From Mesorhizobium xinjiangense (GTDB taxonomy: Bacteria; Pseudomonadota; Alphaproteobacteria; Rhizobiales; Rhizobiaceae), in NCBI RefSeq assembly GCF_009749525.1, contig NZ_WOAC01000003.1:124001-188000 (forward strand): a stretch of 64,000 nt of DNA, read 5' to 3'. This document shows positions 32,159 through 41,991 of this stretch, in pieces. A program made the position numbers and the translations under genes. The notes below the pieces were generated by a model. That model saw nothing but the letters and a program-made list of their open reading frames with translations. It was not told the origin of the DNA and made no database searches. The stretch's first letter is position 1, and every line of letters begins with the position of its first letter.

Positions 32159-34483
32159 TCAGGCCGCCGCAGCCATCTCCTCGGCTGGAATGCGCACGGA
32201 GACGATCGTGCCGCGGCCTTCGCGCGAACGGATCTTGAGCGCCCCGCCATGCATGTCGGCGAGCGAGCGTGAAATCGCCAGGCCGAGGCCGGAACCCGTG
32301 TGGTTCTTGGAAAACTGGTTCTGAACCTGCTCGAACGGCCGGCCGAGCTTTTGCAGCGCGTCTCGCGGTATGCCGCAGCCATTGTCCTCGATGGTCAGCA
32401 CGAGCGCCCCGGAAGCCTTCTTCGCCCGCACCATGATGTGGCCGCCCTGGCCGGTGAACTTGACCGCGTTCGACAGCAGGTTGAGCGCGATCTGCTTGAT
32501 GGCGCGGCGGTCGGCGTGCAGCGCTGCCGATTGGGCGATGTCGGTCTCGACGGTGATCGACTTGGATTCGGCCTGCACCGAGACGACGCGCACCGCCTCC
32601 GACACCAGTTCCTCCAGGTCGATCTTCTCGCGCTGCAGGGCGAACTGGCCCGCCTCGATCTTCGACATGTCGAGAATGTCGTTGATGACGCCGAGCAGAT
32701 AGGTGCCGCTGGCATGGATGTCGCCGACATATTCCTCATAGCGCTCCGAGCCCAGCTTGCCGAACAAGCCCGACTGCATCAGTTCCGAAAAGCCGATGAT
32801 GGCGTTGAGCGGCGTGCGCAGCTCATGCGACATGTTGGCCAGGAATTCCGATTTGGCGCGATTGGCGGCTTCCGCGCGCTCCGTCTCGCGCATGTAGCGG
32901 TGGTTCAGTTCGACGAGTTCCTGCGCCCGTTCCTCCTCGGCCCGGCGTGCCAGGCTGAGATCGTGGATCGTCGCCATCAGGCGCCGTTCGCTGTCGACCA
33001 GCTTTTCCTGGTGCAGTTTGAGCTGGGTGATGTCGGAGCCAACCGAGACCACGCCGCCGTCGCGTGTCTTGAGCTCGTTGACCTGCAGCCAGCGGCCATC
33101 CGCCAATTGCCGCTCGAAGGTCGCGCCCCCATGCCTGCCATGCGCGCTGGCCAGCTTGCGCTCGAAGGCATAGGCCTTCATACGGCCCTCGATCGTCTCG
33201 CGGAAGGTGCCGGACTGCACGTTGTCGCTCGACAGCCCCATATGTTCCTGGAAACGCGTATTGCACATGACCAGGCGGTCGGCCGCATCCCACAATACGA
33301 AGGATTCGGAGATGTTTTCGATGGCGGTGCGCAGCCTGAGGTCGGCCTCTTCCGACTGGCGGGCCAGGTTGTGCTGCTCGGTCACGTCGACTGCGATGCC
33401 GATGAGATGCAGTTCGGGCGCGTCGCGGTCCACCACCTGCGCGCGGGTGCGCATCCACACCCACCGCCCGTCGGCATGGCGCATGCGGAAGACCTGGTCC
33501 ACCTGCTCGGTCTCGCGCGATGCGACCCGGTTGGCGATCTCGAACAGGTCTCCGTCTTCGGGATGGATGATCGCCGAAACCTCGCCGAAGGAGAGCATGG
33601 TGTGGCAGGGCTCGTAGCCCAGCATCTCGTACATGGAGAGCGACCAGTACATCTTGCCGCGCGCCATGTCCCAATCCCAAAGGCCGCAGCGCCCGCGCAC
33701 CAGCGCCAGCTCGAAGCGCTGATGCGCCTCGCGATAGATCCGGTCGGCCGCGCGGGCGCGCGACGACTGGCTGAAATAGGCGTAGAGCACGGCGATCAGG
33801 ACCGCCGAGGTGAGCACGAACAGGGCGACATTGAGCGAGACGGTCTTGCGCCATTTGGCGAGCACGGCGTCTTCCGGCAGGAGCGCTGCCGCCACGCCGG
33901 CCGCACCTGCGTCGTGGACCGCGGCGTACCATTGTTCGCCGTTGACGGAGACGGGCAGGACGCCGGCACGCTGCCCGAAAAGGAGCAGAGGCTGGCCGCC
34001 CGTCATGATGTCTTCCAGCGGCAGGTCTTGCCAGGAGAGATAATTGGGCGCCGAGGCGAGGACCTTGTGGTCGGTTCCGGCCACCGCGAGCACGAGCCGA
34101 TCCGGCAAGGCGGCGATCTGGGCCGAGTGCTCGAGGAGCGATCGGGCGGAGACACTGCCGTTTGCCGGTTTAGCCTGCGCGGCCGCCATCGTGCCGGCGA
34201 GCTGTGCCGCACCCAGTGCGACGAGCGACCTGGCCGTGGTGATGGCCTCGTCGCGCTCGGACAGAAGCGCGGTGGCGCGGGCCGCGGCGATAACGATGAG
34301 GAAGATGACGATCAGGACGGGGATGGATCGCCTGACATAGGGTTCTGCCGCAATCAGCCGCTCATAGGTCGGTGCGGCGATCATGCGGACATTGCCAGTC
34401 AGCTCGGGCATCGACCATTGGTGGCCGTTGCGCCAGGCAAATGCTCCCCCTCCGGGCGCGCTACGCGCGTCCGCCTTCGCCAT
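32159..34483 (-). CDS. PAS-domain sensor histidine kinase (CbrA/PleC-like)
   Basis: 774 residues. Membrane helices at about 53-73 (IPVLIVIFLIVIAAARATALL) and 225-245 (VALFVLTSAVLIAVLYAYFS) enclose a periplasmic sensor. Two PAS domains follow (RCGLWDWDMARGKMYWSLSMYEMLGYEP; SFVLWDAADRLVMCNTRFQEHMGL). HisKA has the phospho-acceptor His in LANMSHELRTPLNAIIGFSELMQSG. The ATPase domain has LNLLSNAVKFTG, IEDNGCGIP and HTGSGLGLAISRSLADMHGG. No response regulator is adjacent. This architecture and the pepN neighbour recall the rhizobial CbrA/PleC/DivJ kinases that act on DivK in cell-cycle control. The exact orthologue is not certain. Confidence 0.85.
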   Translation of the reverse strand: MAKADARSAPGGGAFAWRNGHQWSMPELTGNVRMIAAPTYERLIAAEPYVRRSIPVLIVIFLIVIAAARATALLSERDEAITTARSLVALGAAQLAGTMAAAQAKPANGSVSARSLLEHSAQIAALPDRLVLAVAGTDHKVLASAPNYLSWQDLPLEDIMTGGQPLLLFGQRAGVLPVSVNGEQWYAAVHDAGAAGVAAALLPEDAVLAKWRKTVSLNVALFVLTSAVLIAVLYAYFSQSSRARAADRIYREAHQRFELALVRGRCGLWDWDMARGKMYWSLSMYEMLGYEPCHTMLSFGEVSAIIHPEDGDLFEIANRVASRETEQVDQVFRMRHADGRWVWMRTRAQVVDRDAPELHLIGIAVDVTEQHNLARQSEEADLRLRTAIENISESFVLWDAADRLVMCNTRFQEHMGLSSDNVQSGTFRETIEGRMKAYAFERKLASAHGRHGGATFERQLADGRWLQVNELKTRDGGVVSVGSDITQLKLHQEKLVDSERRLMATIHDLSLARRAEEERAQELVELNHRYMRETERAEAANRAKSEFLANMSHELRTPLNAIIGFSELMQSGLFGKLGSERYEEYVGDIHASGTYLLGVINDILDMSKIEAGQFALQREKIDLEELVSEAVRVVSVQAESKSITVETDIAQSAALHADRRAIKQIALNLLSNAVKFTGQGGHIMVRAKKASGALVLTIEDNGCGIPRDALQKLGRPFEQVQNQFSKNHTGSGLGLAISRSLADMHGGALKIRSREGRGTIVSVRIPAEEMAAAA

Positions 34484-34660
34484 GCTGCAGGCTCCGTTGA
34501 TGCTGGTTGTCCGATCGATCCGGTTTACCGCACGCCCGAATCGCCACTAAAGAATCAAAGGTGATTCGCCTTGTCCAGTGCCGGCGCGGTTATTTCGTAA
34601 AATTTTACCTAACTGGCCCGTTTTGACAGGCGTTTCGGTCGGAAGGGACAGGCGGCTTGA

Positions 34661-34722
34661 GCGCATTTGCTTCAAACGGAAACGTTTGAAGCAAAGATAT
34701 GCGCGCCAGATCAAATGTTCTA
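34661..34722. repeat. Dispersed intergenic palindrome, copy 2
   Basis: GCTTCAAACG and CGTTTGAAGC (34669-34692) form the stem with loop GAAA. The following GATATGCGCGCCAGATCAAATGTTCTA is, in reverse, the tail of the family. The last three bases are the complement of the pepN stop codon. Confidence 0.7.
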
Positions 34723-37362
34723 AGCGAGCGTGCGTTCCACGATGTCGCGCAGGTCCGCCGAGAGGCCTTCGGCCGAAGCGATGCGCTGAAGCGTCTCGCG
34801 GGCCAGGGCCCTGCGGCCCGGCTCCAATTGACGCCATGAGCGCAAGGTGGTGGCAAGGCGCGCGGCCAGTTGCGGATTGCCGCGCTCGATCTCCAGAACG
34901 ATGTCGGCAAAGTAGCGGTAGCTTTCGCCGTCGGGGCGATGAAAGCCGGTCTGGTTGGCGCTGCTGAAGGCGCCGATCAGAGCACGGACCCGATTGGGAT
35001 TGGCGAACTGGAAGGCCGGGTGCTTCGTCAGGGCGCGCACGGTGTCGAGCGTTTCGTGGCCGGGCACGACCGCCTGGATCGTGAACCATTTGTCGAGAAC
35101 CAGCGGATCTCCGCGATACCGTTCCTCGAAGGCGGTCAATGCGGCGAGGGTCTGAGGCGAGCCCGGATGACGGTTGGCGAGGACACCGAGTGCTGCGGCC
35201 CGTTCGGTCATGTTGGTTGCGGCGCGGAACTGTGCGTCGGCCCGCTCGGCATCGCCGGCTGCCGCCAGGTAGTCGAGCAGCACGTTGCGCAACGCCCGTT
35301 TGCCGGCGCTTGCCGCGTCCGGGCTGAAGGCGCCCGTGTCGGCCAGTTCGTCGTAAAGCCGCGCAAAGGCCGCGCCATTCTCCTTGCCGATGGCGGCTGC
35401 AAGCGCGTTGCGTGCCGCCAGGATGGCATCGGGGTCGATATCGGAGCCGATCTCGCGCGCAATGTCGGTTTCGGAGGGCAGGGTCAGGGCGAGTGCCCGG
35501 TAGGCCGGCTCGAGTTCGTGACTTCCAGCGATCTCGCCGCACAATGCGATCAATTTTCCGGGCATCTGGGGCGCGCGACCGCCGCGGACTTTCCCCGACG
35601 CGGCGATGAGGGCATCCGTCATCAGCGTATTCAGCGCCTGCCAGCGCGAGAACAGGTCGCTATCGTGACGGGCGAGGAAGAGGCGGTCTTCCTCCGTTTC
35701 CTCGGCCGAGATCGTGATCGGCGCGGAAAATTCGCGATTGAGCGACAGGCACGGCCGTTCCTCGACGCCCTCGAAGCGCACCGTGTGGCGCCGCTTGCGC
35801 ACATCGATCACGCCGTCGCTCACCGTCGCGCCCTCGACTGCGCTCCAGTCGAGATCCTTGCCGTCGCTGCCGACCAGCCCGAAGGCCAGCGGTATGTGCA
35901 TCAGCCGCTTGCGGCTTTCGCCGGGCGTCGGCGGCACGGACTGCTCGATGGTCAGCGTCAGTGCGCGCTCGCTGGTTGAATACCGAGCGTCGACGGCCAG
36001 ATGCGGCGTGCCGGCCTGATGATACCATAGAGCGAATTGCGACAAGTCGCGCCGCGAGACGTCCTCGAAAACGCGCAGGAAATCCTCGACGGTGGCCGCT
36101 TCGCCGTCATGGCGCTTGAAATAAAGGTCCATGCCCTTGCGGAACAGTTCGCCACCCAGGATGGTGCGGATCATGCGCACCACCTCCGAGCCCTTCTCGT
36201 AGACGGTTGCCGTGTAGAAATTGTTGATCTCGCGATAGCGGCGCGGACGCACAGGATGCGCCAGCGGCCCCTGGTCCTCGGGAAACTGATGGGCGCGCAG
36301 CGTGCGCACCTCGGCAATGCGCTTGACCGCGCGCGAGCGCTGGTCGGCGGAGAATTCGTGGTCGCGATAGACCGTCAGCCCTTCCTTGAGGCAGAGCTGG
36401 AACCAGTCGCGGCAGGTGATCCGGTTGCCGGTCCAGTTGTGGAAATATTCATGCGCGATGATCGCCTCGATATTGGCGAAATCGGCGTCCGTGGCCGTAT
36501 CCTCGTCGGCCAGCACATATTTGTCGTTGAAGATGTTGAGGCCCTTGTTCTCCATCGCGCCCATGTTGAAATCGGAAACGGCGACGATGTTGAAGACCTC
36601 GAGGTCGTACTCGCGGCCGAATTTTTCCTCGTCCCAGGCCATGGAGCGCTTCAGCGCGTCCATAGCGTAGGCCGCGCGCGCCTCCTTGCCGTGTTCGACA
36701 TGGATGGCGAGATCCACCTTGCGTCCCGTCATGGTGCGGAACGTGTCGCGCACGACGCCCAGGTCGCCGGCCACCAGCGCGAAGAGATAGGACGGCTTGG
36801 GGTGCGGGTCGTGCCATTCGGCGAAATGCCGCCCGTCCGGCAGATCGCTGCGCTTTCCCGGATTGCCGTTCGACAGCATCAGCGGCGCTGCATCGCGGTC
36901 GGCTTCGATGCGCACCGAATAGACGGACAGAATGTCCGGCCGGTCGAGGAAATAGGTGATGCGGCGGAAGCCCTCCGCCTCGCATTGCGTGCAATAGACG
37001 CCGTTGGAGCGGTAAAGGCCCATCAGGGCCTTGTTGGTGTCGGGCGAAAGGCGGGTGACGATTTTAAGCCGGAATTGCCTGTCCGCAGGGACGGCATGGA
37101 TGGTGAGCTGGTCGGGCGCTGCGGTATAGGCATTGGCATTGGCCGCAATGCCGTCGATCTCGAGCCCGGCGAGGTCGAGCCCGTCGCCATCGAGGATGAG
37201 CGGCGCGTCGTCGGACACCCCATTGCGCCGCCTGACGGCAAGTTCGGCCACGACCTCGGTGCGTTCGGCATCCAGACGGAAGACGAGGTTCGTCCGCTCG
37301 ATGAGGTAGTCCGAAGGACGGTAGTCCTCGAGCTTGAACACCTGGCCCGTATCGGTCCGCAT
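34720..37362 (-). CDS. pepN: Aminopeptidase N
   Basis: 880 residues from the ATG whose complement ends at 37362; a GTG two codons upstream (37368) is also possible. This is an M1 metallopeptidase of E. coli PepN type. The substrate-anchoring GAMENKGLNIFN and the zinc site HEYFHNWTGNRITCRDWFQLCLKEGLTVYRDHEF are intact, with HExxH and the distal Glu 18 residues later. The N-terminal saddle domain (YRSNGVYCTQCEAEGFRRITYFLDRPDILS) and C-terminal helical domain are present. It trims N-terminal residues from peptides in the cytoplasm. The gene stands alone, with a dispersed palindrome at its 3' end. Confidence 0.95.
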   Translation of the reverse strand: MRTDTGQVFKLEDYRPSDYLIERTNLVFRLDAERTEVVAELAVRRRNGVSDDAPLILDGDGLDLAGLEIDGIAANANAYTAAPDQLTIHAVPADRQFRLKIVTRLSPDTNKALMGLYRSNGVYCTQCEAEGFRRITYFLDRPDILSVYSVRIEADRDAAPLMLSNGNPGKRSDLPDGRHFAEWHDPHPKPSYLFALVAGDLGVVRDTFRTMTGRKVDLAIHVEHGKEARAAYAMDALKRSMAWDEEKFGREYDLEVFNIVAVSDFNMGAMENKGLNIFNDKYVLADEDTATDADFANIEAIIAHEYFHNWTGNRITCRDWFQLCLKEGLTVYRDHEFSADQRSRAVKRIAEVRTLRAHQFPEDQGPLAHPVRPRRYREINNFYTATVYEKGSEVVRMIRTILGGELFRKGMDLYFKRHDGEAATVEDFLRVFEDVSRRDLSQFALWYHQAGTPHLAVDARYSTSERALTLTIEQSVPPTPGESRKRLMHIPLAFGLVGSDGKDLDWSAVEGATVSDGVIDVRKRRHTVRFEGVEERPCLSLNREFSAPITISAEETEEDRLFLARHDSDLFSRWQALNTLMTDALIAASGKVRGGRAPQMPGKLIALCGEIAGSHELEPAYRALALTLPSETDIAREIGSDIDPDAILAARNALAAAIGKENGAAFARLYDELADTGAFSPDAASAGKRALRNVLLDYLAAAGDAERADAQFRAATNMTERAAALGVLANRHPGSPQTLAALTAFEERYRGDPLVLDKWFTIQAVVPGHETLDTVRALTKHPAFQFANPNRVRALIGAFSSANQTGFHRPDGESYRYFADIVLEIERGNPQLAARLATTLRSWRQLEPGRRALARETLQRIASAEGLSADLRDIVERTLA

Positions 37363-37521
37363 AGCCACCTATCCCGTATTGACGCACTGCAACTTCAGAT
37401 TTCAGGGCGACCTGGCCCCAACATTTCGTGCCTCTTGCCCTTTACACAATTCTCTCAAGCGACAAAACTATGTCCACCCATACCACCGCAATCACTTCCA
37501 ATTCACTCACCGGATGTATCA

Positions 37522-39831
37522 ATGACCGTCTTGACGCCGAAATTTGGGATGGGCGCATCCGTTCTCCGTGTCGAGGATGCGGCCTTCATTACCGGCAAGG
37601 GGTGCTACACCGACGATATCGCGCCCGAGGGCGTGCTGCACGGCTATGTCCTGCGCTCGCCGGTTGCCAATGCCCGTTTCACCATATCGTCTCTCGACGA
37701 GGCCCGATCGGCGCCCGGCGTGCATCTCGTGCTGACCGGCGCCGACACCGCTCATCTCGGCGACCTTAAATCGGGCGTCATGCAAAAGCAGCCCGATGGC
37801 AGCATCGCGCCGACGCGCGACATTCCGGTCCTGTGCCGCGATCGCGTGCATTATGTCGGCGATGCGGTTGCATTCATCGTCGCCGACAGCCGCGGCGAGG
37901 CTCAGGACGCGGCCGAACTGATCGAGGTCGACTACGACGATGAGGAGTCGATTGCCGGCACGGCCGAGGCGCTGGCGCCGGACGCGCCTCTCGTCTGGCC
38001 CGAACTCGGCACGAACAGGTCCTTCGAATACCGGATCGGCAAGGCGCGCGAAACGGATGCCGCCTTCGCGGCGGCCGGGAAAGTCGCCAAGGTCCGCTTT
38101 CACAACAACCGCCTGGTCTGCAACTACATGGAGCCGCGTGCGGCGATCGGCGAGTGGAAGGATGACGAGAACCGCTTCGTGCTGACGACCGGATCGCAGG
38201 GCGTGCATTCCATGCGCGCCGTCATTGCCGGCCAGGTGATGAAGATCGATCCGGAAAAGCTGCGCGTCGTCACCCCCGATGTCGGCGGCGGGTTCGGGCC
38301 CAAAACCTTCGTCTATCGCGAATATCCGCTGGTTCTCGAAGCGGCGAAGCGGCTTGGCCGGCCGGTCAAATGGACCGGCGACCGCAACGAGCATTTCCTG
38401 ACGGACGCGCAAGGGCGCGACAACGTCGTCGAAGCCGAGATGGCGATGGACGGCGAGGGCCGCTTCCTCGGCCTGCGCATCCGGCTGATCGCCAATATGG
38501 GCGCCTACAACTCGCAATACGGGCCGTTCATTCCCTTTGTCGGGGCGAGCATGTCGACCGGCGTCTATGATATCGAGGCGCTCGACGTGACTATCCTCGG
38601 CGTCTTCACCAACACCTGTCCGGTCGATGCCTATCGCGGGGCGGGACGGCCGGAAGCCGCGCTGCTTCTGGAAAAGCTGGTCGACGAATGCGCCCGCGAG
38701 ATGGACCTGCCGGCCGACGAGATCCGTCGGCGCAATTTCATCCGCCCGGAGCAGTTCCCCTACAGGACGCCGACCGGCCGGGTTTACGATGTCGGCGAGT
38801 TCGAGGGCCATCTGGAGGCGGCGCTGGAACGCGCCGGCTGGACGAGCTTTGCCGAACGGCTCAACGAGGCGAAGGCGCGCGGCCGCATCCGGGGCTTTGG
38901 CCTTGCGACCTATATCGAGGCCTGCGCCTTTGCCGGTTCCGAGCCCGCCCATATCGAATTGAACGGCGACGGCACGGTGACGCTTCTGATCGGCACCCAG
39001 TCGAACGGCCAGGGCCACGCGACCGCCTATGCCCAGTTCGTCGCCGACAAGCTCAACCTGCCGATCGAGCGCATCAAGGTCCACCAGGGCGACACCGACC
39101 GCCTGGCGAGCGGCGGCGGCACGGGCGGCTCGCGCTCTATCCCGCTCGGCGGCGTCTCGGCGGCGCGCGCCGGCGAGGAGCTGTCGGAAAAGATCAGGAA
39201 GATCGCCGCTGACGAACTGGAGGCTTCCGCCGCCGACATCGAACTCGTCGACGGCACGGCGCGCATCGTCGGCACCGACCGGGTGATGGATTTCGCGGCC
39301 GTTGCCAAGGCGGCCAAGGCACCGGACGACCTGAAAGGCTTCGGCGAGTTCGTCCAGGACGAAGCGACCTATCCCAACGGTACCCATATCTGCGAGGTCG
39401 AGATCGACCCGGAGACGGGAACGACCGAGATCGTCGGCTACACCATCGTCGACGATTTCGGCGCCACGGTGAATCCGATCCTGCTGGCCGGCCAGGTCCA
39501 TGGCGGCGTGGTGCAGGGCATCGGCCAGGCGCTGACCGAAAACACCGTCTATGACGAGGACGGGCAGCTCTTGACGGCGAGCTTCATGGACTACGCCATG
39601 CCGCGCGCCGACACCGTGCCGTCGTTTTCCTTCGAGACGCGCAACGTGCCCTCGACCACCAATGCGATGGGCATGAAGGGGGCCGGCGAGGCGGGCACGA
39701 TCGGCTCAACGCCGGCCGCGCTCAACGCCGTCACCGACGCGCTCTACCGCGCCTATGGCATCCGGCATATCGAGATGCCGGCGACGCCGATGCGCATCTG
39801 GCAAGCGATCCGGGACGCCACGATGAAGTGA
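37522..39831 (+). CDS. Xanthine dehydrogenase/CO dehydrogenase family molybdopterin-binding large subunit, solitary
   Basis: 769 residues from the ATG at 37522; the open frame extends far upstream only as a shadow of pepN. The aldehyde oxidase a/b hammerhead domain (AAFITGKGCYTDDIAPEGVLHG) leads to the Mo-cofactor domains: VGGGFGPKTFVYREY, AYRGAGRPEAALLLEKLVDE, QGHATAYAQFVADKL and the catalytic Glu in GMKGAGEAGTIGS. The AYRGAGR motif marks it as a form II/CoxL-like protein, not the AYRCSFR type of true CO dehydrogenase. The medium (FAD) and small (2Fe-2S) subunits that normally accompany it are absent nearby. Substrate unknown. The stop overlaps the downstream transporter start. Confidence 0.85.
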   Translation: MTVLTPKFGMGASVLRVEDAAFITGKGCYTDDIAPEGVLHGYVLRSPVANARFTISSLDEARSAPGVHLVLTGADTAHLGDLKSGVMQKQPDGSIAPTRDIPVLCRDRVHYVGDAVAFIVADSRGEAQDAAELIEVDYDDEESIAGTAEALAPDAPLVWPELGTNRSFEYRIGKARETDAAFAAAGKVAKVRFHNNRLVCNYMEPRAAIGEWKDDENRFVLTTGSQGVHSMRAVIAGQVMKIDPEKLRVVTPDVGGGFGPKTFVYREYPLVLEAAKRLGRPVKWTGDRNEHFLTDAQGRDNVVEAEMAMDGEGRFLGLRIRLIANMGAYNSQYGPFIPFVGASMSTGVYDIEALDVTILGVFTNTCPVDAYRGAGRPEAALLLEKLVDECAREMDLPADEIRRRNFIRPEQFPYRTPTGRVYDVGEFEGHLEAALERAGWTSFAERLNEAKARGRIRGFGLATYIEACAFAGSEPAHIELNGDGTVTLLIGTQSNGQGHATAYAQFVADKLNLPIERIKVHQGDTDRLASGGGTGGSRSIPLGGVSAARAGEELSEKIRKIAADELEASAADIELVDGTARIVGTDRVMDFAAVAKAAKAPDDLKGFGEFVQDEATYPNGTHICEVEIDPETGTTEIVGYTIVDDFGATVNPILLAGQVHGGVVQGIGQALTENTVYDEDGQLLTASFMDYAMPRADTVPSFSFETRNVPSTTNAMGMKGAGEAGTIGSTPAALNAVTDALYRAYGIRHIEMPATPMRIWQAIRDATMK

Positions 39832-40775
39832 GCGTTCTTTCGGCCGATACAGCCCGCCCGCTGACGGGAATCACGCTGAAGACCCTGTCGGTCTGCGCCT
39901 TCGTGACCATGTCGTCCTGCATCAAGGCGGCGCCGGGCGTGCCGGCGGGTCAGGTCGTTTTCTTCCGCTCCTTCTTCGCCATCCTGCCGGTCGTGGTCAT
40001 GCTGGCCTGGCGGCACGAGCTTGCCACGGCGCTCTACACGACCCGGCCGTTCGGCCACATCACGCGCGGCCTCGTCGGCGTCGGCGCCATGGGCCTCGGC
40101 TTTTTCGCACTCACCCGGCTGCCGCTGCCCGAATGGATCGCGCTCAACTATGCCCAGCCGCTGCTGGTCGTCGTCTTCAGCGCGCTCATCCTGGGCGAGA
40201 CGGTGCGCATTTTCCGCTGGAGCGCCGTCATCGTCGGCTTCATCGGCGTCATCATCGTCTCGTGGCCGAAAATGACGCTTCTTACATCGGGCGCCGGCCT
40301 TGGCGACGGCGAGGCCGTCGGCATCATCGCCGCGCTTGTCGGCGCGGCGATCTCGGCCATGGCCATGCTGCAGGTGCGCCGTCTCGTGCAGACGGAAAGG
40401 ACGGCGACGGTCGTCATCTGGTTCTGCCTGACGGCGACGGTCGCCGGGCTTGCCACCTGGCCCTTCGGCTGGGTGCAGCCGGATGCCTGGCAGGCTTCGC
40501 TCCTGATCGCGGCCGGCATTTTCGGCGGCGTGGGGCAGATCCTGATGACGGAAAGCTACCGCCACGCGCCGCTGTCGACCATTGCGCCGTTCGAATACAC
40601 TTCCATGCTGCTCGGCATCGTCATCGGCTTCTTCGTCTTCGGCGAGGTCCCGACCGCCCATGTCGTCGTCGGCGGGTCGATCGTCGTGGCGGCGGGGCTC
40701 TTCATCATCTGGCGGGAAAACCGGCTCGGACTGCCGCGCGGCAAAGCGCGGAAGGTCACGCCGCCGCAGGGGTGA
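39828..40775 (+). CDS. DMT superfamily transporter (EamA domain)
   Basis: 315 residues with about ten membrane helices in two EamA repeats (VFFRSFFAILPVVVMLAWR ... LNYAQPLLVVVFSALILGETVR, and AALVGAAISAMAMLQVRR ... FEYTSMLLGIVIGFFVFGEVPT). It starts with GTG in a GTGA overlap with the molybdoenzyme gene, which predicts coupled translation and perhaps a shared substrate. Members export or import small metabolites or amino acids. The specificity is not evident. Confidence 0.88.
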   Translation: MSVLSADTARPLTGITLKTLSVCAFVTMSSCIKAAPGVPAGQVVFFRSFFAILPVVVMLAWRHELATALYTTRPFGHITRGLVGVGAMGLGFFALTRLPLPEWIALNYAQPLLVVVFSALILGETVRIFRWSAVIVGFIGVIIVSWPKMTLLTSGAGLGDGEAVGIIAALVGAAISAMAMLQVRRLVQTERTATVVIWFCLTATVAGLATWPFGWVQPDAWQASLLIAAGIFGGVGQILMTESYRHAPLSTIAPFEYTSMLLGIVIGFFVFGEVPTAHVVVGGSIVVAAGLFIIWRENRLGLPRGKARKVTPPQG

Positions 40776-40809
40776 GGTTTCCTGCTCTTGGGCGGGGATG
40801 TCGCACTTG

Positions 40810-40907
40810 CCCCCTCCACCGCCTTCGGCGGCTCCCCGTGGTTGCGGCGCCTGCTCCTCCCCTGCGAAGCGGGGGAGGGGGACCATGCGAAGCATGGTGG
40901 AGGGGGC
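40810..40907. repeat. CCTCC-type mosaic repeat, copy 1
   Basis: The element starts CCCCCTCCACCGCCTTCGGC, contains CTCCTCCCCTGCGAAGCGGG and ends ACCATGCGAAGCATGGTGGAGGGGG. The outer ends are complementary, with smaller hairpins (CGCCTTCGGCG, CATGCGAAGCATG) inside. The same modules occur in a different order at 42991-43110. It lies between convergent genes. Confidence 0.7.
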
Positions 40908-40962
40908 ATGCAGGCTCAAACGTGATTGTCCCCGAGGCGAGCCGCGGCGATGATGACCACGC

Positions 40963-41799
40963 TCACTGCGCCGTCGATCCCTGTGCTGCCCGCTGCGCCG
41001 CCATGGCCCTCAATACCTCGCCCGTGCGCTCATCGGCGGCAAAGAAGGATTCTACGGCGAGTTCCGACAGCGAAACGTCGAGCGGCGTTCCGAAGACGGT
41101 GATGGTCGAAATAAAGGAGAGCGTTTCCGCGCCCGTCCTGATTTTCAGCGGCACGGCGACCAGCGCCCCGTCGGCTCTCTTGCGCGGCGGAGCAGTACGG
41201 TGCGGCGCCGGATAGGCCTTCAATTCTTCTTCCAGCGCCACCAGGCCCGCATCGCCTATCGTGTCGTTGAGCTTGCGCAGCCGTTCCAGGAGGTGGTCGC
41301 GCCATTCGGAGAGATTGACGATGCGCGGCGCCAGTCCCTTGGGATGCAGGCTGAGCCGCAGCACATTGACCGGCGGCTCAAGCAGCGCGGCGTCCGCCAC
41401 GCCGTCGAGCAGCGGCGCCAAAGCGGCATTGGCCTTGACGAGGTTCCAGTGCCGGTCGACGGCAAGCGCGGGATTGGGCTCGTGTCCCTTGAGCACAAGT
41501 TCGACCGCCCGCATCGCCGCATCGAGCGAGGGGTCGTCGAGCCGGCGCTCGCTAAAGGCCGGCGCATAGCCGGCGGCCAGCAGGATGCGGTTGCGCTCGC
41601 GCAGCGGGATTTCCAGGCGTTCGGCAAGATGCAGCACCATGTCGCGCGAGGGCACGGAGCGGCCGCTTTCGACAAAGCTCAGATGGCGCTGCGAGATGTC
41701 GGCCTCGAACGCCAGGGCGAGCTGGCTCAGGCGGCGGCGCGTGCGCCATTGGCGGATGAGGGCGCCGGCATCCGGCGCTGTATCGGCAATTGGTTCCAT
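40963..41799 (-). CDS. XRE family transcriptional regulator with MmyB-type ligand domain
   Basis: 278 residues. The helix-turn-helix at about 13-70 reads LIRQWRTRRRLSQLALAFEADISQRHLSFVESGRSVPSRDMVLHLAERL. The remainder (NRILLAAGYAPAF, LVLKGHEPNPALAVDRHWNLVKANAAL, LSEWRDHLLERLRK) is the MmyB-like transcription regulator ligand-binding domain (PF17765). Such proteins often control a neighbouring oxidoreductase or short-chain dehydrogenase; none is adjacent here. Ligand unknown. Confidence 0.9.
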   Translation of the reverse strand: MEPIADTAPDAGALIRQWRTRRRLSQLALAFEADISQRHLSFVESGRSVPSRDMVLHLAERLEIPLRERNRILLAAGYAPAFSERRLDDPSLDAAMRAVELVLKGHEPNPALAVDRHWNLVKANAALAPLLDGVADAALLEPPVNVLRLSLHPKGLAPRIVNLSEWRDHLLERLRKLNDTIGDAGLVALEEELKAYPAPHRTAPPRKRADGALVAVPLKIRTGAETLSFISTITVFGTPLDVSLSELAVESFFAADERTGEVLRAMAAQRAAQGSTAQ

Positions 41800-41934
41800 G
41801 GCGCCCAGCTTAGCCGAGGCGTGTTCTGCGTTCTATTACGCGAGAGGTAATGTGAGAGAGCGGGCAAAGCGGAAGGAAAACGAACGAGAAGGAATGTTGC
41901 CATTGAGGCAGTGGCCCGATCTGTCCTGCCCAAA

Positions 41935-41966
41935 CAAAAAAGGGACCGCCAAGCTGGCGATCCCTC
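41935..41966 (-). terminator. Rho-independent terminator of the Flp pilin gene
   Basis: On the minus strand GGGATCGCCA pairs with TGGCGGTCCC (one mismatch) around a 3-base loop and is followed by TTTTTT. It starts 26 bases after the pilin stop, marking a monocistronic transcript. Confidence 0.85.
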
Positions 41967-41991
41967 AGCACTCTGTCAAGGAAACAGAGTC

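Noticed and set aside
36037-37521. Upstream extension of the molybdoenzyme frame (about 495 codons)
   Set aside because: It is antisense to pepN, whose catalytic motifs are clear. The enzyme homology begins at the ATG at 37522.
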